DNA of 35,864 bases from a virus, in IMG/VR virus record IMGVR_UViG_3300034061_002064, positions 1 to 35,864 of that record; one strand, given 5' to 3'. Of this stretch, positions 1-8,077 are shown piece by piece. The translations under genes and the position numbers were made by a program. Position 1 is the first letter of the stretch; each line of letters opens with the position of its first letter. A model generated the notes under the pieces. The model did not search any database, was not told where the DNA came from, and saw only the letters and a list, made by a program, of their open reading frames with translations.

Positions 1-773
1 TTTCCAGCCGATCCTTTGGGGTCGCCGGGAAATCGCAATCGCTCACCACCGACGATGAAATCCATGTCTTTGTCCACTCTTTGACCGTTTGCTTCATGGT
101 GGGTTGGCCGCACCCTTTGGTCTTCGGTCGATAACCATTCTTTTTCGAGCGCAAGCCCGGTAGCGTCCGCCGCTGCATCCGATCCGACATTTGCCGCCGT
201 GTGCGTTTCTGTTCGGGCTATCGTTTCAGCCCGGCGCTTGGCGATTAGCCCGCCTGTTTCGTCTTTGATGCGCCGCGCTAATACTCTAGGCGGCTCGTTT
301 TGCTCGTTGCCGCGAACGATAGCCTTGCGGATTTGCGTTCTGGTGTTTTCTAATATCTGGACGACTTTTGCCGCCGCATAGGACGTTAGCCACGACCGAA
401 CCGCAGCCTGCGCGATTTCAAACAAGGACAGAAACTTAGTCTCAAACCCTGCTTGCCCGCCCTTTTCGGCGCTTAATTCCTCAAACACCAATTTGGCGCT
501 TGCCATGGCGACTGTTTCAAGCCGCCCTTCAAATATCCGGGTTAGCCCCGCCTGATACGCGCCGACCACTTTGGTTGCTTGTTCAGGTGATCCGTCAGCC
601 ACATGCTTTGCAGCAGAACGAGAAATGCGGCGAAGAACCTTCTCAATATCGCTTGCCAAGCCTCGTTCATAAGCCGCAGCAAGCAATACATGACGCTGGA
701 CGCGCCGAAGGGTTTTATTCTTCGTCCTCGCCGTTACCACCGATATTGGTTTCTTCTTCGGTGGCTTCGCCAT
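1..773 (-). CDS. Phage head morphogenesis protein, Mu gpF-like (partial, C-terminus off window)
   Basis: Minor head protein thought to sit at the portal during prohead assembly. I read it by translating the reverse strand: it opens with MAKPPKKKP at 773, after AGGACG with 8 bases spacing, and stays open to base 1 (257 codons). The end seen here carries the Phage_Mu_F signature: an RAETIARTETHTAAN stretch, then W.ST.D.RVRPTHHEANGQ and VGGERLRFPGDP, which normally precedes an Asn-Cys-Arg-Cys ending lying beyond the edge. It overlaps the portal gene end by 59 bases in another frame. Portal followed by gpF-like protein is the standard order. The family call is from remembered motifs. Confidence 0.9.
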   Translation of the reverse strand, partial: MAKPPKKKPISVVTARTKNKTLRRVQRHVLLAAAYERGLASDIEKVLRRISRSAAKHVADGSPEQATKVVGAYQAGLTRIFEGRLETVAMASAKLVFEELSAEKGGQAGFETKFLSLFEIAQAAVRSWLTSYAAAKVVQILENTRTQIRKAIVRGNEQNEPPRVLARRIKDETGGLIAKRRAETIARTETHTAANVGSDAAADATGLALEKEWLSTEDQRVRPTHHEANGQRVDKDMDFIVGGERLRFPGDPKGSAG

Positions 774-2040
774 TGTTTACGTCCTGCGGTTCTGGGCCGC
801 CATCCGGCATAGTTCCGGCAACTTCCAGCGGAACCATAGAAGAAGGCACAAGAACAACATCGCCGCCCGGCACAGGCTCAAGCCCCATCCGTTCGCGCTT
901 TTCGTTGATCGTAAGGCTGTTGGATTGTTCGATACGTTGCCACTGCGCTTCGCGCTCGCCTGCAAAGACTTCAAGATCATCGCAATCCGGGTAAATCGTC
1001 AGGTCTGCGCCATAGGCAGGGCCAATCCACCAAGAAAAGGCGCGACACCACTGGTGAAGCAGCGGGATGACCGTCTGGCGGTAAAAGGCTTTATTGGCTT
1101 CGGTGTAGTTTGAATATGTATTGTCGCCCGGTATGCCAAGCATCAGCGGCGGGACGCCAAACGCCAGTGCGATCAACCGCGCCGACTCATGCAGCCCTTC
1201 ACCGAAATTCATGTCTTTGGGCGAGAAGCCCATTTCGCGCCAATCAAGCCCGCCGTCTAGCAGAATGGGTTTCCCGGCGTTCTTTTGGCCGGAGAAACTT
1301 TCATCCAGTTCGGCTTTGAGCCTTTGCCATTGATCTTCGGTGAGCTTGTCCCCTCCCTCTTTAGGAGCGTAGACAAGCGCGCCAGAAGGTTGCGCACCAT
1401 TGTTGAGAAGCGCATTGTTCCACCTCAAAGCGCCCGTGTGCATGTCGATAGCGAATGCAGCCGGGTCAATGTTTGGCATACCACGCCAATCATTGTTTGG
1501 GTTGTATTCTTTCACATGCAAAATGGGCAAAATGCCCTTCATCACATCAACCGGGAACGTCTTACGCGACTTCCCGTCATTGTAAGTGTAGCTTGCTGGA
1601 AAACCCTGCGGGCCGGGATCAACCGTCATCCGACCCGGATTGATGCGGTATAGCTCTTTCGGCCTTTTGCTTACCTCGACCTTTTCCGCGAAGAATTCGC
1701 CCGCGAGGAGCAAGTCACTAAGCGTGGCGATACGGAAGGCTTCGCCATCCTGCATCGGATTAGGGCGGTTAAGCAAAGCAGCAAGGTCAGGGACATCGAC
1801 TTCTTCCTCTCCCCGCTTGATTTCGAGCGGGATATTCGCCGCTGCCCTTGCGACCATATAGACGCAGGCGTTGACGATTGGATTTTGCTGATAACCTTCC
1901 TTGGCGATCTGCTCGAACTGACGCTGCGGCCATTGCGGGAGATTAAGCGCGCGCGTGGCGATCAGTGTCCCGACGCTGGAATATTTCTTTTCCGGCGCAG
2001 CTGGGGCTACCGGCTGCGGCTTGGAGAAAGGCCAAACCAT
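715..2040 (-). CDS. Phage portal protein (HK97/lambda-type family)
   Basis: Forms the dodecameric ring at one head vertex through which DNA is packaged and to which the tail attaches. It is 441 aa, the usual size for this family. The N-terminal part has NPIVNACVYMVARAAANIPLEI, split here as NPIVNACVYMVAR then AAANIPLEI (about residues 53-74), typical of Phage_portal proteins. The middle contains GLDWREMGFSPKDM and the conserved RLIALAFGVPPLMLG segment. The C-terminal 40 residues are acidic and Gly/Asn rich and look disordered. Its start touches the terminase stop, consistent with translational coupling in the packaging/head operon. Confidence 0.93.
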   Translation of the reverse strand: MVWPFSKPQPVAPAAPEKKYSSVGTLIATRALNLPQWPQRQFEQIAKEGYQQNPIVNACVYMVARAAANIPLEIKRGEEEVDVPDLAALLNRPNPMQDGEAFRIATLSDLLLAGEFFAEKVEVSKRPKELYRINPGRMTVDPGPQGFPASYTYNDGKSRKTFPVDVMKGILPILHVKEYNPNNDWRGMPNIDPAAFAIDMHTGALRWNNALLNNGAQPSGALVYAPKEGGDKLTEDQWQRLKAELDESFSGQKNAGKPILLDGGLDWREMGFSPKDMNFGEGLHESARLIALAFGVPPLMLGIPGDNTYSNYTEANKAFYRQTVIPLLHQWCRAFSWWIGPAYGADLTIYPDCDDLEVFAGEREAQWQRIEQSNSLTINEKRERMGLEPVPGGDVVLVPSSMVPLEVAGTMPDGGPEPQDVNNGEATEEETNIGGNGEDEE

Positions 2041-3239
2041 TAGATGCGCCTAATCGACGGCTGGGCGACCGAACGCCGCGCGCTTTCCAGCGCATAGCGG
2101 AGGGCGTCGATCACATGGTTTGATTTATCTTCCAGCACCGGCAAAACCTCATTGGTGAGCTTGTCGATCTTGTATGAATACAAGGAAAGCTCATCAATCG
2201 TGTGACGACAATCGGGATGCACCACGATGTCATGCGATTTAAGGAACTCAACGCCATCCTCAACGCTGCCCGCGCCCTTTAGAGCTGAGACAATGTTAAA
2301 GCCTTGGCGGTTCATGTAACTGATCGTTTCAGGTCTGGCGCTATCGGCCCTAATGGGCCATTTGCGGCAACCCGGTATTTTATCAAACAGGGCCGGAGTT
2401 GCGTCTATTTCGCAGCCGACTTTGTAGACTTCACGATCAACGTAGAGGGTTCGGCCCTCAAGATAACAGCGCACAAGGACGGTCGGATCGACCGAAAAGC
2501 CCCAATCGGCCCCGTAGTAGTAGCGCCTCGTCGGGTCTTCGGTGAACTCGTCCCGGTCGCCAACGCGCCAGTTCTTGAACACACGCGCTTCACTGTTGCT
2601 CTGGTATTCGCCAAGCCAAATGTGCCGGTATTTATCCGGGTCGCGGCGCTGATCCCAAAGCATTTCATCCCGAAGCACATCGGGAAAAAACGGGTTGCGG
2701 TCGTAGTTGACCCGCTTGATAACGGCGTTTGGCGGCGGCTCGCCGTTGCGGAACATATTATCCACCGGGTCAGTAGCGAACCGGGGATTCCAGCTAAACC
2801 ATAGTTCCGACCCCGGCTTTCTCAGGGTCGGTATCAAAATATCTAGCGAGGTTTGGGAGACTGTTGCCGCCTCCTCAACCCACGCAATGTCCAAACCTTC
2901 AGTTGATTTGACCGCTTCTGGATTAGAGCGAAGCCCACCGAAGATGAAAAGCGAGCCGTTCTTTCCGCGTATCTCATTTAATGTGGATTCAAAGAAGTCC
3001 GAATAACCAAGCGCGGCTATCTTGTCGTCCAGCAGCCGCTTTGACGAGTCCCGGATCGACTTCTGAATTTCACGGTAACAGGCAATGCGTAGTGGCTTCT
3101 GGCCTGCCATCAGCAACAGGGCAGTGGCTATACTGTGCGACTTGGCCGAACCGCGCCCACCGTAATAGGCTTTGTATCTGGCCGGGCTGAATAAGGGCCG
3201 GAACGACTTCGGAATGCTAACTTGCGGGCGTGTCGTCAT
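2040..3239 (-). CDS. terL: Terminase large subunit (PBSX/Terminase_3-type)
   Basis: ATP-driven packaging motor and headful or site-specific nuclease. Starting at ATG 3239 (MTTRPQVSIP) gives 399 aa. A longer in-frame start at 3263 exists, but 3239 has GGTGA just upstream and keeps a short overlap with the small subunit. Walker A is GGRGSAKS (residues 27-34), Walker B is in GLDIAWVEEA. The nuclease acidic residues are visible as YYGADWGFSVDPT, IRADSARPE and NHVIDALRYAL. Size and motif order fit the family. The neighbours terS and portal support the call. Confidence 0.93.
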   Translation of the reverse strand: MTTRPQVSIPKSFRPLFSPARYKAYYGGRGSAKSHSIATALLLMAGQKPLRIACYREIQKSIRDSSKRLLDDKIAALGYSDFFESTLNEIRGKNGSLFIFGGLRSNPEAVKSTEGLDIAWVEEAATVSQTSLDILIPTLRKPGSELWFSWNPRFATDPVDNMFRNGEPPPNAVIKRVNYDRNPFFPDVLRDEMLWDQRRDPDKYRHIWLGEYQSNSEARVFKNWRVGDRDEFTEDPTRRYYYGADWGFSVDPTVLVRCYLEGRTLYVDREVYKVGCEIDATPALFDKIPGCRKWPIRADSARPETISYMNRQGFNIVSALKGAGSVEDGVEFLKSHDIVVHPDCRHTIDELSLYSYKIDKLTNEVLPVLEDKSNHVIDALRYALESARRSVAQPSIRRI

Positions 3240-3612
3240 CGTCACCGACGAATACAATCTCAATAGATTGTTTGATCGGGCCTCCGTCCGGGCCGCTTAA
3301 CTCAACTGAATTTGTATCTTTCCAGCCAAGGCGGGTTTTAGCCCAGAAGATCGCTGCCGGGGTGGCCCTTGGATCGTCCTTGGTGGCTTGGCGGTATAGG
3401 TTGCCGACAACCATTGCATGAGCCTTGGAGCCGCCAGCCGCTAATTCATCGGCAAAGTATTTCCGCAGCGTATTATCCGAAATGCCAAGCGCATAAGCGA
3501 TAGCTAGTTGCTGGAAGCCGCCAGCAGACATGACATTTACAATCCGGCGCTGTTCTTCGGTCGGTTCAAAAGGTGGACGCCCGCCTTTGTTAGTTGGCTG
3601 CTGCTCGTCCAC
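3217..3612 (-). CDS. terS: Probable terminase small subunit (HTH, DNA recognition)
   Basis: 131 aa protein directly upstream of the large terminase and overlapping it. The N-terminal half is a helix-turn-helix: GGRPPFEPTEEQRRIVNVMS followed by QLAIAYALGISDNTLRKYF. The C-terminal half (AAIFWAKTRLGWKD, then an acidic tail) is the type found in small terminase-like phage proteins and would mediate oligomerisation and contact with the large subunit. It would bind the packaging start site. The call rests on HTH plus position. Phage HTH proteins with a packaging role are diverse, so the identity is a little less certain than that of terL. Confidence 0.82.
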   Translation of the reverse strand: MDEQQPTNKGGRPPFEPTEEQRRIVNVMSAGGFQQLAIAYALGISDNTLRKYFADELAAGGSKAHAMVVGNLYRQATKDDPRATPAAIFWAKTRLGWKDTNSVELSGPDGGPIKQSIEIVFVGDDDDTPAS

Positions 3613-4858
3613 TCTTTACCTCACTAAACGTCTGGCCCGTCGCCTCTAGGGTTGCTTCCTTGCCGGTGAAATCCTGCCAACGGGTAACAGCCACATCAAC
3701 ATAGGCCGGGTTAAGTTCGCAGGCGTGGATATGACGGCCTGTCATTTCGCCCGCTATGATTGTTGTGCCAGAGCCGCTAAAAGGCTCGTAAACAGCCTGA
3801 CCGGGCGATGAATTGTTTTCAATAGGGCGCTTCATGCACTCAACGGGCTTTTGTGTTGAATGGCCCGTTTCTGACTTTTGCGGCTTGTCTATTTGCCAAA
3901 GAGTGGATTGCTTGCGGCCACCATCATAATGGCCGTTAGCTCCGCTTTTTACCGCATACCAGCAAGGCTCATGATGCCAATGATAATCACCGCGGCCAAT
4001 AGCAAAATTATTCTTAGCCCATATAATTTGAGAACGAAGACCAAAGTTATTAGCAATCAAGCTATCAGCTACCGAGCCAGCATAAAGTCCTGCATGCCAA
4101 ACATAAGCAACATCACCGGGGAATAGCGCCCACGCCTCGCGCCAATCAGCTTTGTCGTCGTTAGCAACTTTACCAAGAGCTTTGCCACCTATCGGAGTTC
4201 CATCGGGTCTCTTAGCCTTATTACGCCAGTCAGCGTCGTATTCCACACCATAAGGCGGGTCTGTAACCATCAAATGCGGCTTAACGCCATTCAGCGCCTT
4301 ATCAACCGTTTCAACGCTTGTGCAGTCACCACAAACAAGCCTGTGATTACCAAGCAACCACACATCGCCAAGAACCGTTACCGGCTCTGCTGGAGGCTCC
4401 GGCACAGCGTCCGGGTCTGTAAGCCCTTCGGTCTTTTCGGCCATAAGGTCGGCCAACTCACCGCCGCCAAAACCCGTCAGGTCAATATCGAAATCAAGCG
4501 CCTTCAGGTCAGCCAATTCGACCCTCAGCAAATCCATATCCCAACCAGCGTTTAAGGCCAGCTTGTTATCAGCCAGCACATAAGCGCGCTTCTGGGCCTC
4601 AGACCAGCCTTTAGCGACCATCACCGGGATTTCATCGATCCCTAGCTTCTTAGCCGCCATAACGCGACCGTGGCCCGCTATAAGCCCGCCTTCCTCATCA
4701 ACCAGAACCGGCGTCGTCCAGCCCCATTCGCGGATGCTGGCGGCGATCTGGTCAACCTGTTCGGGGCTATGGGTGCGAGCGTTGCGCGCATACGGCACAA
4801 GAGACGCAACCTTGCGGCGCTCGACCTTATCGGCAGGCCAAGCTGTTTGTTTGGACAT
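3590..4858 (-). CDS. ParB-domain / DNA methyltransferase fusion (N4/N6, class beta)
   Basis: Amino-methylates DNA (N6-adenine or N4-cytosine) using SAM; target site not readable. 422 aa. Residues 14-100 form a ParB/Srx-like domain (LVPYARNARTHSPEQV, then GLIAGHGRVMAAKKLG). Residues 160-400 are the methyltransferase: catalytic DPPY at 200-203, then STQKPVE and the SAM-binding FSGSGTT at 360-366. DPPY before FxGxG is the beta-class order. The ATG at 4858 has AGGG 6 bases upstream. It overlaps terS by 23 bases. Such fusions are common beside terminase genes, where they may protect or mark DNA before packaging; that role is inference. Confidence 0.92.
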   Translation of the reverse strand: MSKQTAWPADKVERRKVASLVPYARNARTHSPEQVDQIAASIREWGWTTPVLVDEEGGLIAGHGRVMAAKKLGIDEIPVMVAKGWSEAQKRAYVLADNKLALNAGWDMDLLRVELADLKALDFDIDLTGFGGGELADLMAEKTEGLTDPDAVPEPPAEPVTVLGDVWLLGNHRLVCGDCTSVETVDKALNGVKPHLMVTDPPYGVEYDADWRNKAKRPDGTPIGGKALGKVANDDKADWREAWALFPGDVAYVWHAGLYAGSVADSLIANNFGLRSQIIWAKNNFAIGRGDYHWHHEPCWYAVKSGANGHYDGGRKQSTLWQIDKPQKSETGHSTQKPVECMKRPIENNSSPGQAVYEPFSGSGTTIIAGEMTGRHIHACELNPAYVDVAVTRWQDFTGKEATLEATGQTFSEVKSGRAAAN

Positions 4859-4896
4859 GATCGCCCTTTATAAACCGAAATAACTAGGGTTAGGCG

Positions 4897-4924
4897 TTGA
4901 CTGCGTTTGTTAACTGTGTATTAT
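4897..4924 (+). promoter_or_regulatory. Promoter of the toxin-antitoxin operon
   Basis: TTGACT (4897-4902), 16 bases, TATTAT (4919-4924). The predicted transcription start falls at about 4930-4932, on the toxin start codon, so the message would have essentially no leader. Confidence 0.6.
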
Positions 4925-4932
4925 ATTACACA
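4915..4932. promoter_or_regulatory. Palindromic operator over the toxin-antitoxin promoter
   Basis: Perfect dyad TGTGTA-N6-TACACA that covers the -10 box and ends on the A of the toxin start codon. Type II antitoxins commonly bind such a site to repress their own operon, so this is the likely autoregulatory site. Binding itself is inference. Confidence 0.6.
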
Positions 4933-5222
4933 TGCTTGAAGTGCAAACCACAGAATATTTTGATAAATGGCTGCACAAGCTACGTGACGTAACTGCCGCT
5001 AACGCCATTAAGGTTCGCATCGCCAATTTCCGCCGGGGATTGTTGGGCGATGTTAAGCCCGTTGGAGACGGAGTCTTAGAGGCTCGGCTACATTTAAGCG
5101 CCGGATACCGCATCTACTTCGTCAAACACGGGAATACGATGATCTTGCTGTTGTGCGGTGGCGATAAAGGCTCTCAAAAAGCTGACATAGCCAAAGCCAA
5201 GAAAATGCTCTTGGAGGAATGA
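4932..5222 (+). CDS. Type II toxin, RelE/ParE (HigB-like) addiction module killer
   Basis: 96 aa, basic, with the RelE/ParE fold pattern: TTEYFDKWLHKL helix, ARLHLSAGYRIYFVK strands and ILLLCGGDKGSQKADIAKAKK, the conserved end of the phage-type addiction module killer family. It would act as an mRNA interferase or gyrase poison; which one cannot be read from sequence. It precedes its antitoxin, the HigBA-like gene order, with a 4-base overlap. There is no Shine-Dalgarno sequence before ATG 4932 and the promoter places the start codon at the transcript's 5' end. It lies between two leftward operons, as an independent rightward module. Confidence 0.9.
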   Translation: MLEVQTTEYFDKWLHKLRDVTAANAIKVRIANFRRGLLGDVKPVGDGVLEARLHLSAGYRIYFVKHGNTMILLLCGGDKGSQKADIAKAKKMLLEE

Positions 5223-5224
5223 CA

Positions 5225-5560
5225 ATGCCGCTCAAAATAAAGCCATTCAATATTCTTGATCACCTCAAAACCCCGGAACAACGGGCGGGCTACCTTGAGG
5301 CCGCTCTTGCCGAAGGCGACGCGGGGACAATTGCCCTTGTCATTGGGGACATCGTGCGAGCTATGGGCGTAGCAAAGGTCGTAAAAGACACCGGGCTCAG
5401 CCGCGAAACGATTTACAAGAGCTTCAAAGCTGGCGGCAATCCAACGCTTTCTACCACCTTGAAAGTGGCTAAGGCGCTAGACTTGAAACTTGCGTTTCAA
5501 AGCACGGCAAAGTCAAAGCCAACCAAAACACGGGCTAAACCGATACAGGCGGCAGAGTAG
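5225..5560 (+). CDS. Antitoxin of the HigA/HI1420-type addiction module
   Basis: 111 aa partner of the upstream toxin. MPLKIKPFNILDHLKT then EQRAGYLEAALAEGD is the usual opening of this family. The HTH is VAKVVKDTGLSRETIYKSF followed by NPTLSTTLKVAKALDL. It should neutralise the toxin and repress the operon. An ATG at 5219 is in frame, but GGAGG at 5213-5217 leaves no spacing for it and exactly 7 bases for ATG 5225, so I choose 5225. The C-terminal tail is lysine rich. The pair could stabilise the lysogen or exclude other phages; that is inference. Confidence 0.9.
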   Translation: MPLKIKPFNILDHLKTPEQRAGYLEAALAEGDAGTIALVIGDIVRAMGVAKVVKDTGLSRETIYKSFKAGGNPTLSTTLKVAKALDLKLAFQSTAKSKPTKTRAKPIQAAE

Positions 5561-5719
5561 CGAAGCTGGATGATCGGGTCGGACAAGCCTAGTCGCCAAG
5601 GGGGTGCGGAGTGGTTAGCTGCCGCCCGATCAAACGAAAAACGCCCGCAGCAGTTAAGCCACGGGCGCATGTGTTCTAGTATCATCTTCTGACTAGCATA
5701 ACTTGATTATATTGTCAAG
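5561..5719. other. Intergenic convergence between toxin-antitoxin and early operon
   Basis: No gene is supported. Besides the terminator it holds an inverted repeat AACTTGA / TCAAGTT (5700-5706 and 5715-5721) that overlaps the stop codon of the leftward gene. I looked for a tRNA in the GC-rich part (5570-5630) and found no cloverleaf. Confidence 0.5.
5637..5667 (-). terminator. Rho-independent terminator of the leftward early operon
   Basis: On the minus strand, CGCCCGTGGC, loop TTAACT, GCTGCGGGCG forms a 10-pair stem (two wobble pairs) followed by TTTTT at 5641-5637. It lies just beyond the last early gene (stop at 5720). Confidence 0.85.
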
Positions 5720-6226
5720 TTATACCTTCCCCATCGCTTTCGCCAAAGCGACAAGCGCGTCGATAGTATGCCGCACCTCGAACATATGCCCTGCGAACTC
5801 CATGTTGTCGCAAACCATGTATTCGACTGATGCTGCGCCGTTCTTACCTCCGGCCCGCGCCATTTCACGACGCCATTCGGCTACATCGTCGCGCCATTTC
5901 CAGACGGTTTCTAATGGTAGGTCGCTGCCCGATCCGCCGTGACGCTCATCCCTTGGCGCACCCATAGCGGCAAGCCATTGGCCCCGTATGCGAGCGTATT
6001 GAATGCCCGCGTCATAGAGGGCGTTGTCGAGGCGGTAGAGCAGGACAAACCGGCCAAGGCTGCTTTCAGCCAATGGCGAGGTTTCGCCCTTCCTGTGTGG
6101 CTGGCTGCGAACCAACGCTATCTCAGCGTCGGCTTGCGCTCGGCTTAATTCATTTTGGCGTTCTTGCGCTGTTGACTCGCGCTGCAAACGGCCATTCGGT
6201 TCACGCCTTGGAGGGTTAATGTCCAT
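5720..6226 (-). CDS. Hypothetical protein, last gene of the leftward early operon
   Basis: 168 aa, not recognised. The N-terminal 50 residues are Arg/Gln/Glu rich and probably flexible. The rest is mostly helical, with LGRFVLLYRLDNALYDAGIQ and a C-terminal helical stretch FEVRHTIDALVALAKAMGKV. No membrane segment and no known catalytic motif. It begins 3 bases after the upstream gene and is followed by the operon terminator. Proteins in this position, just before late genes, are sometimes antiterminator-like late regulators, but nothing in the sequence proves this. Confidence 0.75.
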   Translation of the reverse strand: MDINPPRREPNGRLQRESTAQERQNELSRAQADAEIALVRSQPHRKGETSPLAESSLGRFVLLYRLDNALYDAGIQYARIRGQWLAAMGAPRDERHGGSGSDLPLETVWKWRDDVAEWRREMARAGGKNGAASVEYMVCDNMEFAGHMFEVRHTIDALVALAKAMGKV

Positions 6227-6229
6227 AGG

Positions 6230-6961
6230 TCAAATCCATTTCGCTCTGGCAGTGAACGCGCCCATTTTCTTACCCGTGAACCGCTCAAATGGCCGTTCGC
6301 CCTTGCTGGCCTTCTTGAACAAAGCGGCCAATTCAGGAGGGTCGTTGACGATGATTTTAGGTGATTGGCTACTAGGGTAGCGGGCCATAGCTTCCGCCAC
6401 CTCTGCGGCCCTTCTAGCCCGCGCTAAATCGCGTTTCTTTTTGTCATACTCCTTCTGCCATACACGGCGGCGAGCCTTGCGTTCTTCGGGAGTCATTTTT
6501 GGCGGTCTAGCGGCGGCGCGCTCTGCCTTGAGGCGTTCTTTTTCGGCCTTACGCTCGGCGCGCTGTTCTGCGGTTAAGCGATTGCCCGTAACCGGAGCGT
6601 CTAGCGGTATGCCTTTTTTCACCCGGCGTCGGTTACGCTCGGCGTCCAGCTTTGCCTGATAGGCTACCGGATCAGCTTTAAGCTGGTCGTATCTGCGCCT
6701 ATGACGGGCTAACTCCTGCTCACGGATGTGATTGGCGTATGCAGGATCGGCCGCCATGCGCTCTATCCGACGCTGATGATGTTTCTTCATCCGCTCAATA
6801 TGACGAAGCTGCTTTTCTTCCTCAGTCAAAGTCTCAGGCTTCTCGTAAGGCGGCAGCAACCCGATTTTGCGCGCCCAACGGCGTTTACGCTGTTCACGCA
6901 CCTTGTCTTGGTTTTCCGCGCGCCAGCGACGATAGCGTTCTTTGTCCTTTTCGCTTTTCAC
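6230..6961 (-). CDS. Highly basic coiled-coil hypothetical protein
   Basis: 243 aa with very high Arg/Lys/Glu/Ala content. It reads as long charged helices: KDKERYRRWRAENQDKVREQ at the start and repeated blocks such as RLTAEQRAERKAEKERLKAE and MTPEERKARRRVWQKEYDKK. The last 45 residues (PKIIVNDPPELAALFKKAS, then FERFTGKKMGAFTARAKWI) look like a small folded end. The charge suggests nucleic acid binding; no catalytic motif is visible. It has a 4-base ATGA overlap with the probable helicase loader upstream, so it belongs to the replication unit. Function unknown. Confidence 0.8.
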   Translation of the reverse strand: MKSEKDKERYRRWRAENQDKVREQRKRRWARKIGLLPPYEKPETLTEEEKQLRHIERMKKHHQRRIERMAADPAYANHIREQELARHRRRYDQLKADPVAYQAKLDAERNRRRVKKGIPLDAPVTGNRLTAEQRAERKAEKERLKAERAAARPPKMTPEERKARRRVWQKEYDKKKRDLARARRAAEVAEAMARYPSSQSPKIIVNDPPELAALFKKASKGERPFERFTGKKMGAFTARAKWI

Positions 6962-7362
6962 TTGGTCGCCCCACGATTAGAGCCGACGACGTTTGTTCTA
7001 TTGATGTCGCGCATCAGGGATTGATACATGGCCTGCACACGCGCGCGTTCTTCCGGCGACTTTTCAGACCTGACAGGATTCTGACTTGCCAGGCGCAACC
7101 GCTGTTCTTTGACGGCCTTGTCAGCCAGTTCGGCGCAGCGTTCGTAGATTTCCCCGGCGTTAGGAGCAAACCGGGTAGCGCGACGGCAAAATGCCCGGCA
7201 GGCTTCGTCAACGATTTGCGGCGTAAAGTTCGATAAGGTTTCCAGATACGCCGCCAGAGTCGCAGCCGCCGTCGCCTCGTTCATCAACTGCGAGCCTTGG
7301 AAATTCAGAAACATCCTTGTTAGCGAGTCGCGCTTCGCCTGATTGTGCATCGGTATATCCAT
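6958..7362 (-). CDS. Probable replicative helicase loader-type protein
   Basis: 134 aa. The central part, AAYLETLSNFTPQIVDEACR followed by RFAPNAGEIYERC, matches the helical pattern common to phage helicase-loading or lambda P-like proteins found next to DUF1376 initiators: a Y..L..f....V..A repeat and an F.P..gEi segment. It would bring the host DnaB helicase to the phage origin. The full frame overlaps the upstream gene by 155 bases; a start at 7284 (MNEATAAATL) would leave 78. Neither start has a strong ribosome binding site. The family assignment is by pattern and context only. Confidence 0.65.
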   Translation of the reverse strand: MDIPMHNQAKRDSLTRMFLNFQGSQLMNEATAAATLAAYLETLSNFTPQIVDEACRAFCRRATRFAPNAGEIYERCAELADKAVKEQRLRLASQNPVRSEKSPEERARVQAMYQSLMRDINRTNVVGSNRGATK

Positions 7363-8077
7363 TTGATTTTAACCACAGTGACGCAAAACCATTACGCGAA
7401 CTCGTATTATTTGCCGGGCTTCCACGCGCCTTGTCGGCCATCCATTCGGGCTTGAACCCCGTCCAGCCACGCGCGATCATCTCAGCCGCAGCCGCTTCCG
7501 GGTCGCCATGTGCGTTGAAGGCTTTGACCAGTTCCCGCGCTGCCCTTGCGGTCAGCTTGGCCTTTTTGGCCTTGCGGTGAGCGATAATATCGCTGGCAGT
7601 TTGCTCAGATAGGCATTCGGAAAGGATAGCGGCGGGCGTAGCCTCGCGCGTATTATCTTCGTTAGAAGATAATATATGTGATTGTGATTGTGATTGCTTG
7701 AGCATTGCCACGTTTTTGCTCTGGCATTGCTCTGGCATTGCTTTAGCATTGCTAGAACAATCGGCTTTGGCATAGCCACCACGACGGCCTGCGGCAGCGC
7801 GACGGTCATAAGCGGCCTGTGCGCTGACAAGCTCTTGGTCTATGCGCTTGTGCCGCCATTCCGCGTCAAAAAACCCTTTAAGGGTAATTCCAGCGTCATC
7901 CCATTCATCCGGCGTCATTCTGGCTATTCTAGCCAGCTTGCGCTCGTCGTTTGGCAGGCCGCCGTTCGACCAGTAGTGCATAATCAGGAGCAAATAGGCT
8001 CCATGCTCTGCGGTGGATAAATGCCCGGTGTCGGCAAGATAGTCGGCCACATAAAGCGGCATCCAGGCACGGCTCAT
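7208..8077 (-). CDS. DUF1376 family protein, probable phage replication initiator
   Basis: 289 aa. The N-terminal 90 residues are a clear DUF1376 domain: AWMPLYVADYLADTGHLSTA, GAYLLLIMHYWSNGGLP and DDAGITLKGFFD, followed by a basic linker RRAAAGRRGGYAKA. The C-terminal part is low-complexity and then helical (AKKAKLTARAARELVKAFNA). DUF1376 proteins occur in phage replication modules at the place of a lambda O-like initiator, so binding an origin inside or near its own gene is likely. The linker at 7670-7760 contains tandem short repeats (TGATTG and GCATTGCT type) that could be iterons; this is speculation. Confidence 0.85.
   Translation of the reverse strand: MSRAWMPLYVADYLADTGHLSTAEHGAYLLLIMHYWSNGGLPNDERKLARIARMTPDEWDDAGITLKGFFDAEWRHKRIDQELVSAQAAYDRRAAAGRRGGYAKADCSSNAKAMPEQCQSKNVAMLKQSQSQSHILSSNEDNTREATPAAILSECLSEQTASDIIAHRKAKKAKLTARAARELVKAFNAHGDPEAAAAEMIARGWTGFKPEWMADKARGSPANNTSSRNGFASLWLKSNGYTDAQSGEARLANKDVSEFPRLAVDERGDGGCDSGGVSGNLIELYAANR

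Noticed and set aside
199-4873. Many plus-strand frames of 60-166 codons across the packaging genes
   Set aside because: All lie opposite well-recognised minus-strand genes, have no binding sites and show no family motifs. They are shadows.
5561-5640. GC-rich segment that could have been a tRNA
   Set aside because: No acceptor stem or T-loop pairing could be formed; the stem at 5642-5667 is a terminator.
7670-7760. Short tandem repeats (TGATTG, GCATTGCT type) as replication iterons or a CRISPR array
   Set aside because: Repeats are too short and irregular for CRISPR and lie within the DUF1376 coding frame. An origin role is possible, but I have no direct support, so it is only mentioned in that gene's entry.
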